64,000 nt of DNA from CAZDDW01 sp964480695 (GTDB lineage Bacteria; Patescibacteriota; Patescibacteriia; UBA9934; CAZDDW01): NCBI GenBank assembly GCA_964480695.1, contig CAYZPO010000001.1, forward strand, positions 1-64,000, written 5' to 3'. Made by a program: the position numbers and the translations under genes. Below the pieces are notes generated by a model. That model was given only the letters and a program-made list of their open reading frames with translations, was not told where the DNA came from and ran no database searches. This document shows, in pieces, positions 1-8,616 of this stretch; within the stretch, counting starts at the first letter, position 1, and each line of letters opens with the position of its first letter.

Positions 1-125
1 GGGGAATATGGTCGTGCCGACCATATTAAACTCCTTCGCTCGGAAGACGTTGAATGAATTCAAGTCTTCTCTCGCTCAGTCGTGTAATCGAACCGGCGTG
101 ATTCATCTAACCACCCTGGGATATC

Positions 126-159
126 AAAAAGCCGCCGTCCTAACGGACGACGACTTTTT
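126..159 (-). terminator. Terminator downstream of the displaced tRNA-Glu end
   Basis: An A5/T5-flanked inverted repeat forms a hairpin around a short TTAG-type loop and ends in a U-run when read on the minus strand. It sits directly beyond the duplicated tRNA 3' end, so it was probably the original tRNA-Glu terminator before integration. Confidence 0.6.
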
Positions 160-183
160 GGTGACCCCAGGGGGAATCGAACC
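159..183 (-). repeat. attL: duplicated 3' end of tRNA-Glu
   Basis: This 25-bp stretch is identical to 41732-41756, the T-arm-to-CCA end of tRNA-Glu. Identity stops at 158 and at 184, which defines the crossover core and the left end of the element. No tRNA 5' half is present on this side. Confidence 0.9.
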
Positions 184-313
184 TAATGCTGAGTGGGACA
201 CGTAATTCACTGTGCCTGGCGCAAAAGGACGATTCGAGACTCAACCAAGCAGAATATCCCAGACTCCCATTTCCACTCAGTTCTTTCGCTCATTGCTGTT
301 GATTATCATTTGG

Positions 314-333
314 TGGGCAGTAGGTGGGCAGTG
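314..333 (+). promoter_or_regulatory. Left arm-type integrase sites
   Basis: Two direct copies of TGGGCAG are spaced 11 bp apart (314-320 and 325-331), and the second is extended by TG. The same arrangement and phasing recurs near the other end at 41610-41629. This fits arm-type binding sites of the tRNA-Glu integrase. The rest of 184-355 holds no supported gene and is probably attachment-site DNA. Confidence 0.55.
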
Positions 334-355
334 CGTCTGACGATTTCTCTGCGCT

Positions 356-919
356 TCACACAATCCACGGCACTAATCGCCATGGAACTCTCTCACGATA
401 CTTCACGTAGTTTTCGCCAAGGTTCTCGATCAGGGCTGATTCTTCGTTCTTCGCCATGAGAGCGAAACCTACAACCTTGGCGCCTAGAGCTATCCAGGCT
501 ACCCAGAAGTCGATGATAACACAGAGACCAAAATATCCGATGATGTTGCCAAGGTAGATTGGATGCCTCACAAAACGATAGGGACCGCCCTGTGCGATCT
601 TGTGGTTCTCCTTCACCGCTATTTCTAGCGAGTAATTCCGTCCCAGGTAGAATATCGAAATAACATCTAACAACAATGCAGCGCCTATGATTGTCGCTCC
701 ACCTCCCAACTTCATCCAGCTTTCTGGCATGCTGGGCGCCGTAGAAAACACTCGAACCACCACGAATCCCACTGCAACAACAAGACATGCAAGTAGCGCT
801 ATCCACGTAAATCTAGGTGACCTTTTTTGAACTATCGCTTTTCCCGACCGGCGGATAGCTACAATCCTTATCACAAACCAAGCACCCAGATAGCTGGCAA
901 CAAGAACAGCGTCAGTCAT
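356..919 (-). CDS. Isoprenylcysteine methyltransferase/PEMT-like membrane protein
   Basis: A 187-residue protein with about four to five membrane segments. The C-terminal half carries the signature of the isoprenylcysteine carboxyl methyltransferase/phospholipid methyltransferase superfamily: GPYRFVRHPIYLG at residues 112-124, an EE pair near 159 and a final YxxY...VP segment. Known members transfer a methyl group from S-adenosylmethionine to a lipid or prenylated substrate at the membrane. It is the last gene of a four-gene minus-strand operon, 11 bp after a UbiA-type prenyltransferase. A role in modifying a prenylated or lipid product made with UbiA is an inference; the substrate is unknown. 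Confidence 0.75.
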   Translation of the reverse strand: MTDAVLVASYLGAWFVIRIVAIRRSGKAIVQKRSPRFTWIALLACLVVAVGFVVVRVFSTAPSMPESWMKLGGGATIIGAALLLDVISIFYLGRNYSLEIAVKENHKIAQGGPYRFVRHPIYLGNIIGYFGLCVIIDFWVAWIALGAKVVGFALMAKNEESALIENLGENYVKYRERVPWRLVPWIV

Positions 920-930
920 CTTTTTCTCGT

Positions 931-1830
931 CTACAATAGAGGTATGACCATCAGGGCCATAGCAGGTACGCTAAGAACCCGAAGGGAACACAGTTGTCTC
1001 TCATTCTGCCAACGCAATGTAGCAATCGAAAACGCGACTGCAATAGTCACTAACACGAAGGCTACTGCAGTGCTTCCAGCCTGCAGTGTTCCTCCCGAAA
1101 CCAAGTACACGATAGAAATGGCGATGGCTGGAATACTCTGACACGTGGCGAGTACATATCGTGCCAATTGAGGGCCCAACGCTACAGCAAGTGTTTTCTC
1201 GCCGTTCCTAGTGTCTTGCTCATGGTCGATCAAGTGGGCCACTCCCTCGAATCCAAAGAAAGCTATTGTGAGTAGTCCAGCAAGTAACAAACTCGCTGCA
1301 CTCGGGACTTGGCTTGAAGCAGCGCACCCGGCGTAAAAGCTAACTACTCCATATGCCACTGCAACGGCAGACAGTCCCCACACTCCTCTTTCTTTCAATC
1401 GTATTGGCCTAATTGAATACGCCATTCCGATAGCAAGAAATAATGCCGCACATATTGTGAATTTCATACCCATGTAGGAGGAAACAACCAATCCCGCGAC
1501 TGCGAGACAAATAGAGTAGATTATCGCCGATGTTCTCGAAATCTCCCCTCTAGCTATTTTTTTCGTCCCGCCAGAAACATAGATCCGCCATCGGTCCTTC
1601 GTAGTTCCTTCTGCGTCCGAATCGGAGTCCGTCACCTCATTTGCTGCCCAACAGGCCATTCCCAGTAGTAAGAAAGCCCCTACGACATTGACCCCGGTGG
1701 CCCAAGAGGTGCCGCAGGGCACTCCGCAGGCGTATCCCGCTCCCGCGGAGGCCATTGCGGGCAACACATAATATGGCCGCCCTATTTGGTAGTGGTTAGC
1801 TGCTCGTCCAAGAACGTCACGCATTTCCAT
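931..1830 (-). CDS. UbiA-family prenyltransferase
   Basis: A 299-residue polytopic membrane protein. Both aspartate-rich motifs of the UbiA superfamily are visible: N-x3-D-x3-D (NEVTDSDSD, residues 64-72) and D-x3-D with GEKT (DHEQDTRNGEKT, 202-213). AYSIRP plus a following KERG lies at 137-149, as in family members. Such enzymes join an isoprenoid diphosphate to an aromatic, sugar or lipid acceptor within the membrane. The start ATG directly follows the stop of the upstream symporter gene, so the two are translationally coupled. The acceptor cannot be told from sequence. The AT-richer composition compared with the recombinase to the right suggests a separately acquired cargo block. Confidence 0.85.
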   Translation of the reverse strand: MEMRDVLGRAANHYQIGRPYYVLPAMASAGAGYACGVPCGTSWATGVNVVGAFLLLGMACWAANEVTDSDSDAEGTTKDRWRIYVSGGTKKIARGEISRTSAIIYSICLAVAGLVVSSYMGMKFTICAALFLAIGMAYSIRPIRLKERGVWGLSAVAVAYGVVSFYAGCAASSQVPSAASLLLAGLLTIAFFGFEGVAHLIDHEQDTRNGEKTLAVALGPQLARYVLATCQSIPAIAISIVYLVSGGTLQAGSTAVAFVLVTIAVAFSIATLRWQNERQLCSLRVLSVPAMALMVIPLL

Positions 1831-2915
1831 TCACTCCTTTACCGCCTTTGGCTTCAACACGAAATGCCCAACAACGAGCACCAGCAAACTAATGAGGAAT
1901 CCAGGGCCGAAAGCCGTATCCGGCATAACGGGCAGTAACACCAAGGTTATCGCAATCCCAGCTATCATGCTGACAACTGACGCACCGGCGTGAAGTTTCT
2001 TCGAGAAAAGTGACCAGATGATGGCCGGGCACAACGGCATCATCACAAATGCTCCCATTNNNNNNNNNNNNNNNNNNNNNNNNNNNNNNNNNNNNNNNNN
2101 NNNNNNNNNNNNNNNNNNNNNNNNNNNNNNNNNNNNNNNNNNNNNNNNNNNNNNNNNNNATTTTCTGCCGCAAATATTCTCTGCCAAAGTTCCATGAACA
2201 TAAACGCCGAAACGATACTCAGAAGCAGAGCCATGGCAAAAAATGGGACTCCAGCGAAGGCGAATAGATCGAAATGAGTCGAAGGAAGAGTTGCGAAGTC
2301 TACTCTCCCGCTGGTAAAAATAATTGGTACAATAAGGATCAAGATAACAACCATTATTACAAAAGAAAGTGCATCAGCATAGAAATTGCTCCGAAGTCCA
2401 CCTATTGCCGTGTATACAATCGTAACAATTCCAGCAATGAGCAATATCACATTGAAACTAATACCAGAAATGACTGTTCCCACCGCACCGATACCAACAA
2501 ATTGAAGTCCAGTAACAAATAGATACCCAAAAATAACTACGATGGCAGCGACTAGACCGACGGAAGGGGACCCATAGATTTCTGTTAGGAGTTCTGGGAC
2601 GGTACTTGCCTTGAATTGGTCCCCAAGCCGTTTGATTCTTCCCGCAAGAATCGCTAGCGTCAGTGAAGTTGCGATAGAAACAACTACCATCGTTGTACCG
2701 AAACTAATTCCGGTCTCGTATCCCTCAGCTGCTACCGAAAGGAAGAACCCGGCACCGACATTGGTGCTTACTATGCTCGCCACAAGAAAAGCCAGTTTCG
2801 TCGCCCTACTATTAACCAGGAATCCTGCCGTTCCTTGTCCTTTAGAGAAGTAGGTTGCTACTCCAAAGACCGCAACCAGATATATGATGACGATAATAGT
2901 ATCTGCGATGTTCAT
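1831..2915 (-). CDS. Sodium:solute symporter (SSS family), interrupted by assembly gap
   Basis: The N-terminal part (252 residues from the ATG at 2915, preceded by AAAGGAG) shows the SSS fold start: TM1, then a region like STNVGAGFF, a VPELL segment and GGLRSNFYAD near residue 170. The C-terminal 75 residues after the gap are two more membrane segments in a different frame. The 100 Ns at 2060-2159 are a placeholder, so the frame change is not a frameshift. By comparison with family members of roughly 450-500 residues, the gap probably hides about 150 residues. It would import a small solute with Na+. It lies between a membrane protein and UbiA in the same operon. Confidence 0.8.
2060..2159. 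other. Assembly gap (100 N)
   Basis: Exactly 100 N, the conventional scaffold gap size. The two sides carry the N- and C-terminal parts of the same symporter, which supports the join although the true gap length is unknown. Confidence 0.99.
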
Positions 2916-2920
2916 ATTTC

Positions 2921-4048
2921 TCACGCTCCTTTCGCGGCTTCTTGTTGGTGTATTAACGGAGCAGGCGCACTCTCTGGTCGGAAGTTCTTCGTCATATATA
3001 GATTCACAAATATCTGTTGTGCAAACACGGTTATTGCAAGCCACTTTGCTGGCATGACCAAGTAGAACACAATAACGGTGAAGAGTAGACCCCAAGAAGC
3101 AAGGCGCTCAAAGATCTTTCTACCCTTGGAATTTGGTCCAAAGTGGAAAGCGTATAAGAGAACGGAAACCGCTGCTGTTGCGAGCGCCCACAGAACCACT
3201 GGTACTGCTAGAAAATATACTGAAAATGGAAGGTGGCTTTCGACCAAACTGTTGCAGAGGATGCTGGCCTTTTCCAGCTTTGTAACCGAGACCAACAGTA
3301 GCAATCCAAGCGAATAGTTCAACAGCACAATATGCCACACAATAAAATAGGGTATAATTAAATGAAATGGACTTGTAGCGGCAAGGACGACAGCCTTGAA
3401 CACGCCAGTTAGAACTTCCGCAAGTCGAAGTTCCTTTTCTTCTTCTGCGTTCTCAGCGTTCCTTCTTTTTTCCCTCAGGGTTTCCATGCTGACATTGTAC
3501 TTTTTTTTCCAATAAGTTATCGATGGGAATAGTTCTACAATTTTCTCGTCGAGATGCCCCCCTACAAATGTACAAATGTGACTCGCTTGTACTTGTACAG
3601 ACAGTTTGATCATCACATAGTTCCAGACCCCACAACATATAGCAAATGCCGCAATCTTGTAGTAGATTTCATATTCTGTAATTGCTAACACGGGAGGAAC
3701 TTGCTCTCGACCCAATCCCATATTGTCTATCAATTGAAGGAAGACCAGAAGAAGTGAGAATATAACCGTAATATCAATCAGGATTTTCCCTATCGCCCAC
3801 AGAGGTGAGCTTTCGGTCCTTCCCGACATCCGCTTGAAGCCGAGGAAACGAACAACCCAGTCCTGCGCAAAGAAACCCAGGACTACCAGGAGTATTGTTG
3901 CCTGGAAAAAGGAGTGAAACAACTCCTCAAAATGTGCGACTTTCAGCAGCAATCCAATGGTAGCAGCGTAGATAAAGCCGACAAAAGCATCCAAGGAACT
4001 CAAAGAGGGAGGAGTTTTTTCATCTACTAATGCAGTAGTGCTGCTCAT
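2921..4048 (-). CDS. Polytopic membrane protein of unknown function
   Basis: About 375 residues from the ATG at 4048, which has a GAGGGGG ribosome-binding site; an upstream in-frame extension lacks one. Eight or so hydrophobic segments are visible, in two halves separated by a charged, probably coiled-coil stretch rich in E, R and K (around residues 185-215). No known domain is recognised. It is the first gene of the operon leading to the symporter (5 bp gap), UbiA and the methyltransferase-like protein. This position suggests a transport or membrane-enzyme partner, but no reaction can be assigned. Confidence 0.7.
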   Translation of the reverse strand: MSSTTALVDEKTPPSLSSLDAFVGFIYAATIGLLLKVAHFEELFHSFFQATILLVVLGFFAQDWVVRFLGFKRMSGRTESSPLWAIGKILIDITVIFSLLLVFLQLIDNMGLGREQVPPVLAITEYEIYYKIAAFAICCGVWNYVMIKLSVQVQASHICTFVGGHLDEKIVELFPSITYWKKKYNVSMETLREKRRNAENAEEEKELRLAEVLTGVFKAVVLAATSPFHLIIPYFIVWHIVLLNYSLGLLLLVSVTKLEKASILCNSLVESHLPFSVYFLAVPVVLWALATAAVSVLLYAFHFGPNSKGRKIFERLASWGLLFTVIVFYLVMPAKWLAITVFAQQIFVNLYMTKNFRPESAPAPLIHQQEAAKGA

Positions 4049-4332
4049 TGTCACCCCCTCAAATGCACCCTCAAGTGGCATGAAAGACAACCGCTGTGAG
4101 TTGATTCTAGACCCAACTCCACACCAATCTTCTTCCCAATCGGTACACTCGTCAAGGCAGTACAAGCAACTTCGTTTATTTTATAAGTACTTATTTCTGC
4201 AAAGGGACTCCCTGTTCGAATCTCATGAAACGTTGAGAGTAACGGGGCTTTCGTTTGGCGTCGCCTTCTCGTATATTTGGCGACGTCCAGCCCATCTGGA
4301 CCGCTCAAGCGAAGGAACCCAAACGACGCCCC

Positions 4333-5238
4333 ATGACGCTGAACGACCTCATCGACGACTACCTCGCTCATCTACGGGATGACCGTGCCCTGGCCGAGCG
4401 AACCTTGCGCTCCTATGGTCAGGAGTTGAGGTTGTTCGCCAGTGTCGTTGGCGAAGGTGTGGCTGCCGATGAACTCTCCAGGGATCACGTACTCGCCTAC
4501 CTGAACAAGGAAGGCCCGGACGGAAAACCGCTGAATCCATCGAGCCGCAACCGCAAGCTCATCGTGGTCCGCGGCTTCTGCACTTTTCTGAAAGAACGTG
4601 CGCACGCGCGTAAAGACGCTTCGGATGGGATCTCCTGGGCGCGCGTACCCCGGCAGGAACGGCCAAGCCTCTCGTTGGCCGACTACCGAGCACTGCTGGA
4701 TGCCCTGGACGCCATGAGGCTCCCGGCCTGGCGCCAGGTACGAGATCGATGCTTGGTTCAGCTCCTTTTTCACACCGGCATCCGCGTGGCCGAGCTCGTC
4801 GCCATCCATGAGGACCAGATGGACCTCGAGCACGCCGTGATCACCGATCTTCCCCGTAAGGGTGGTGGTGCTCAGACCATCCCGCTCAACCACGTGGCGG
4901 TGACTGAACTGAGGCGCTGGCTATCGACGAGGAACAAGCGAGACGCGCAGGACGAACACGTGTTCATCGGCCGTACCGGCTCGGGGCTCGGTGTACGCCA
5001 GGTGGAACGTGTGACCAAGGCCCTGGGCCAGCAAGCCGAGATCCCGTTCCCGGTGACGCCTCACGTCATCCGGCACACCTTTGCCTCGGAGTTGGCCCGG
5101 TTGGGCGTGAACATGGAGATCATCCGCAGGCTCATGAACCACCGCAACATCGCCACCACGAGCCGGTACACCCACGTCGGGCTGGATGCGCTCAGGGAGG
5201 CTGTGGAGTTACTTGGAGAGAAAACCGTTGACGCCTGA
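4333..5238 (+). CDS. XerC/XerD-like tyrosine recombinase
   Basis: 301 residues from the ATG at 4333; a TTG at 4255 would add 26 residues with no better start signal. It has an N-terminal SAM-like core-binding domain, then the catalytic domain with R in HTGIRVAEL, K in LPRKGGG, HVIRHTF for H-x-x-R, a second H in NHRN and the nucleophile Y in SRYTHV. The length matches XerC/D rather than arm-binding phage integrases. It may resolve multimers of the excised circle or move a sub-module. It is GC-rich, unlike the cargo to its left, and is followed at once by a strong hairpin. Confidence 0.85.
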   Translation: MTLNDLIDDYLAHLRDDRALAERTLRSYGQELRLFASVVGEGVAADELSRDHVLAYLNKEGPDGKPLNPSSRNRKLIVVRGFCTFLKERAHARKDASDGISWARVPRQERPSLSLADYRALLDALDAMRLPAWRQVRDRCLVQLLFHTGIRVAELVAIHEDQMDLEHAVITDLPRKGGGAQTIPLNHVAVTELRRWLSTRNKRDAQDEHVFIGRTGSGLGVRQVERVTKALGQQAEIPFPVTPHVIRHTFASELARLGVNMEIIRRLMNHRNIATTSRYTHVGLDALREAVELLGEKTVDA

Positions 5239-5240
5239 AG

Positions 5241-5265
5241 GTCGCCTCATATACGATGAGGCGAC
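5241..5265 (+). terminator. Hairpin after recombinase gene
   Basis: A perfect 10-bp stem (GTCGCCTCAT with its complement) and a 5-nt loop start 3 bp after the stop codon of the recombinase. There is no clear U-run, so termination may be weak or Rho-assisted. Confidence 0.5.
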
Positions 5266-5421
5266 ATCCAGGCATGGGAGGACCGAGGCGAGCATGAGGA
5301 ATCCGGAGATGATGAGTCTTCACCTTCCAGGGTAGCAGTTCAGCACAGCCTGACAAGGCTGGGTTTCTGTTGGGTTATCCACAGCTTCGTCCCCCTCGGA
5401 GAGCAACCACCACCGAACAAG

Positions 5422-7011
5422 ATGAGGGAGAAAGGGATGAGGGAGAACAACGTACGGATCTTGAGAAATCGGGGACGATGCGCCTTGGGGCTTGTGGTCA
5501 TCCTGGCGATCACGCCGATGCTCATGGGCATCACCGCTCAGCGGTTGTACAAGGACGGCCAATCGCTCGAGGAGCAGGACAACCTCTACGCGGCTGCCCT
5601 GAGCTACATGGACGCGCTGGACCAGAATCCCAACCACCGCAAGTCCCAGGAAGCGCTCAACCGTGTGGCCGAGGGAGCCTACGAGGAAAAGCTGGCTATT
5701 GCTGCGGAGTACGAGGGCCAAGGGCGCTTCGAGGACGCCTTAGAGGAGTACAAGGACCTTGAAGCCTTGGTCAAAGACCTGCGCTACTTCAATGCCCTCA
5801 ACTTCTCCACTATCAGCGTCAACGACAAGATCTTGGAGATGAACAGCTCCGCGGCCGAACAAGCGTACCAGCAGGGCGAGCAAGCGTTTGCCCAGGGGGA
5901 CTGGGACAAGGCCCTGGACCGCTACGACGAGGCCCTGTTCTTCACAGCGGGCTACAAGGACGCCGTAGACAAGCTGGCGACTTGTCTGTACCGCCTAGCC
6001 GAGCAGGATCTGGAGTCCCACAACTACCGCCAGGCAGCCAAGGGATTTGTGGACTCGCACAAGGCAAAGGTCGTCCCTCCTGGCGATGCCGCCATGCGCG
6101 CGGCTGAGATCCACGCAGCCCTCGGCAACCACTTCATCGAGGCAGGATCTTGCCGCCAGGCGGTTGAAGAACTGACCATGGCGGACCAGCTGTCTGGCGG
6201 CCGAGTCGCCGATGACTTGGTCCGTGCTCGAGACTGCGCCACCTTTTCTGTGGCCATGTTGCCCTTCGACAATCCCACGGGCCGCAACCTTGCCGGCATG
6301 GCACTGGGGGAGCGTCTTGCAGACGCAACCTCTTCGAGGGTGCGCAAGGATGTCAGTGAGTACGTCAAGATCATGGAGCGCAGCGCCCTGGATGCCGTGC
6401 TCGTGGAAAAGGGACTCAGTGCCGTGGGCGTGTCGTCTTCGGCGGGAACTCGCTTGGAAGGGGTGGACTACCTAGTCGTGGGCAAGCTCACCCAGGTCCA
6501 GGTCGAGCATCCTGGGGACCAGCCTCAGACGCGGTCAGTCATGACCCGGCAACGCTACGACTGCGTCAAGACCTCGAGCAGTGGCAATACCTACAACGAC
6601 CACTGCTTTCGCGATGTGCCCGTGGAGTACACCTACCACTCGGACCACCTGGCTATCCGAGTCGCCGGTTCAGTCACGGTCGTGGATGTGGAGACAGGTG
6701 AGCAGGTGGGCTCCAAAGCCCTCGACGCTTCGGCTCGCGACTCTGTCGAATGGGCAGACGCTTTCCGCAGGGCATCCAACCAAGAGTCGGTCACCGTGGT
6801 AGAGATCAATCGGAGGGGTGGGCTGGAGACCAGCGACTACGCAGTGCTTCACCTGGCCGAAAGGACCAGGACGCTGAGAAGCGAGGGTGAGCTCGCGTCT
6901 GATGTGGTGGAGCAGATCGCGCGAGATGCTGCCGGGGTTGTCGTTGGTTCGGTGGATAATCCCGGACCGCTGAAGGATCCTGCCGAACTGAGCATCGCTT
7001 CGTTGCGTTAG
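5422..7011 (+). CDS. TPR protein with CsgG/FlgO-like domain
   Basis: 529 residues. One membrane-spanning or uncleaved signal segment (about 19-40) is followed by TPR-like helical repeats (about 43-260), with Tyr/Ala-rich units such as AYQQGEQAFAQGDWDKALDRYDEA shown here only in part (AFAQGDWDKALDRYDEAL). A CsgG-like domain follows (about 268-500) with FSVAMLPFDN, MALGERLADA and DYLVVGKLTQV. Known CsgG-type proteins form outer-membrane secretion pores or periplasmic assemblies. There is no lipobox cysteine, so it is not a typical lipoprotein. A perfect DnaA-box-like TTATCCACA lies upstream at 5375-5383. Its role on a mobile element is unknown; surface attachment or envelope stress are possible. 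Confidence 0.7.
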   Translation: MREKGMRENNVRILRNRGRCALGLVVILAITPMLMGITAQRLYKDGQSLEEQDNLYAAALSYMDALDQNPNHRKSQEALNRVAEGAYEEKLAIAAEYEGQGRFEDALEEYKDLEALVKDLRYFNALNFSTISVNDKILEMNSSAAEQAYQQGEQAFAQGDWDKALDRYDEALFFTAGYKDAVDKLATCLYRLAEQDLESHNYRQAAKGFVDSHKAKVVPPGDAAMRAAEIHAALGNHFIEAGSCRQAVEELTMADQLSGGRVADDLVRARDCATFSVAMLPFDNPTGRNLAGMALGERLADATSSRVRKDVSEYVKIMERSALDAVLVEKGLSAVGVSSSAGTRLEGVDYLVVGKLTQVQVEHPGDQPQTRSVMTRQRYDCVKTSSSGNTYNDHCFRDVPVEYTYHSDHLAIRVAGSVTVVDVETGEQVGSKALDASARDSVEWADAFRRASNQESVTVVEINRRGGLETSDYAVLHLAERTRTLRSEGELASDVVEQIARDAAGVVVGSVDNPGPLKDPAELSIASLR

Positions 7012-7158
7012 CTTGCCCTGTAGTCCCCAAACTCAGCAGCAAGAGGTAAACCGCATGTGCTTCTTGGAAGGTGGGCTTGCAGTCAACTGAGGATAGTCAG
7101 CGGAGCGAACACCCGTCTCTCCATTTCAAGCTTGCTTTAGATGTGTTTGTTTCAGAAA

Positions 7159-8616
7159 TCATCCGGCTTGTGTCTCAGAACCAAGGGTCCAAACGCCACC
7201 TTTCTTGATCGAACTTCCTACTTCACTCTTCTCAGACACGTACTTCTCGGTTCTTCTAGCCTCTCTGAAAAGTGCCCTTTCCTTGTAGTATTTTGACCCT
7301 GTTCGGAAGGCAGCTGCAAGCGTAGTGTTTACGGCCGCAGCGGACAAGTTCCAAACGGGACTATTCAACAGCCTACCTATGATATGTGGGGCGCTATAAA
7401 ACTCTAAAATACAGCGTATTAGGCCATCTTCTAGCTCATTTGACGTCATTCTTTTTGGCTCAAACACAGAGTGAGCTGTATCGTATTTGCTCCAAGGATA
7501 ACGCAGTCCAAACTTCGACTCGTTGGAGGTTTCAATATAGAGGCGTCCTTCTCTCTGGTACTTACTAAACAGATTTGTTCCTGGGTATGGGGTTAGAATA
7601 TGAAATGCTGCGGCCTCAAGTTTGGATTTTTTACAGAAATCTAAAGTCACATCGAAGACACTGCTATCTTCATTGTCAAATCCGAAAACAAATGATCCTT
7701 CAACCATTATTCCCTGGTCATGAACACGTTGAACGCAATCAACCAGATCCTGAGGTATTGCGTTTTTCAACCTCCAAATGTGCGACAGAGAATCAAAACC
7801 AATCATCATTCCTTTGCAGCCACTCTTTCCTATCTGTACAAGTAGGTTCTTGTCACGACATACGTTAACGGGTAGTTGGGCATACCAATCAACACCTGTC
7901 ACTCCTATTTCTTGGATAAATTGTGCGAAATGAGGATTCTCAAATAAATTGTCATCCAAAATAAATATTCGCTTCGTCCGCGTACTCTTAATTTCATTCA
8001 CCACATCTACAATGTCTCGCGCACGCAGCCCCTTTCCTGCTGTAATAGGAACAGAACAAAAAGGACATGTGTTCGGGCATCCTCTACTTGTTTGAATGGA
8101 AGCCCCCTGAAAGAGACTTTTTCCTCGTAGTAGTTTCCTGGATTGCATAGGGAAGTCACGCGGGGTAACAAGATCAGAGCCTCCCGATTCGTTTGTATAT
8201 AGGCTTCTATAATCTCCAGATCGAATATCATCAAGCACTACGTTCCACAGGTACTCGGCTTCGCCTTTTACTACAACATCGCAATATTTTTGTGCCTCCT
8301 CCGAACACACCGTAGGATGAATTCCGCCCAGCACGACGATACTGCCTTTTCGTCGGAATTCCGCAGAAAGCTCATATGCTCGCTCGGCCATACAAGTCGA
8401 GACGGTGATTCCTACCACATCCCAGTGGCCTTTTTTGGGGATTGTCTCAACGCTCTCGTCAATGATTTCAACGTCCCAACACTCCGGCGTGATGGACGCC
8501 AGAGAAGTGAGAGTGTTTCGATAGATGTGGAAAATGCGTTTGCCAGCACGCATCATCTTAACTGGGATTACAATTTCTTTAGCAGGTGAAACCAGTAGCA
8601 GTTTCATTTGCATCAC
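7159..8616 (-). CDS. B12-binding-type radical SAM protein
   Basis: 485 residues. The N-terminal Rossmann-like region (about 4-135, with LLVSPAKE and VVLGGIHPT) resembles the cobalamin-binding domain of class B radical SAM enzymes but lacks an obvious DxHxxG. The radical SAM core follows with C-x3-C-x2-C at residues 180, 184 and 187 (RGCPNTCPFC). The C-terminal region contains FEPKRMTSNELEDGL, as in HpnP/DUF4070-like proteins that methylate or modify lipids. Such enzymes use an Fe-S cluster and SAM for radical chemistry. Its start overlaps the stop of the large membrane protein upstream by 4 bp, so the two are coupled. A lipid substrate would fit that partner but is inferred. Confidence 0.8.
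   Translation of the reverse strand: MMQMKLLLVSPAKEIVIPVKMMRAGKRIFHIYRNTLTSLASITPECWDVEIIDESVETIPKKGHWDVVGITVSTCMAERAYELSAEFRRKGSIVVLGGIHPTVCSEEAQKYCDVVVKGEAEYLWNVVLDDIRSGDYRSLYTNESGGSDLVTPRDFPMQSRKLLRGKSLFQGASIQTSRGCPNTCPFCSVPITAGKGLRARDIVDVVNEIKSTRTKRIFILDDNLFENPHFAQFIQEIGVTGVDWYAQLPVNVCRDKNLLVQIGKSGCKGMMIGFDSLSHIWRLKNAIPQDLVDCVQRVHDQGIMVEGSFVFGFDNEDSSVFDVTLDFCKKSKLEAAAFHILTPYPGTNLFSKYQREGRLYIETSNESKFGLRYPWSKYDTAHSVFEPKRMTSNELEDGLIRCILEFYSAPHIIGRLLNSPVWNLSAAAVNTTLAAAFRTGSKYYKERALFREARRTEKYVSEKSEVGSSIKKGGVWTLGSETQAG

Noticed and set aside
8..459. Plus-strand frames across the left attachment site
   Set aside because: They run through the att core and terminator, have no ribosome-binding site and no recognisable sequence.
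2043..2187. Frameshift in the sodium:solute symporter
   Set aside because: The frame change falls at a 100-N placeholder of unknown true length, so no frameshift can be concluded.
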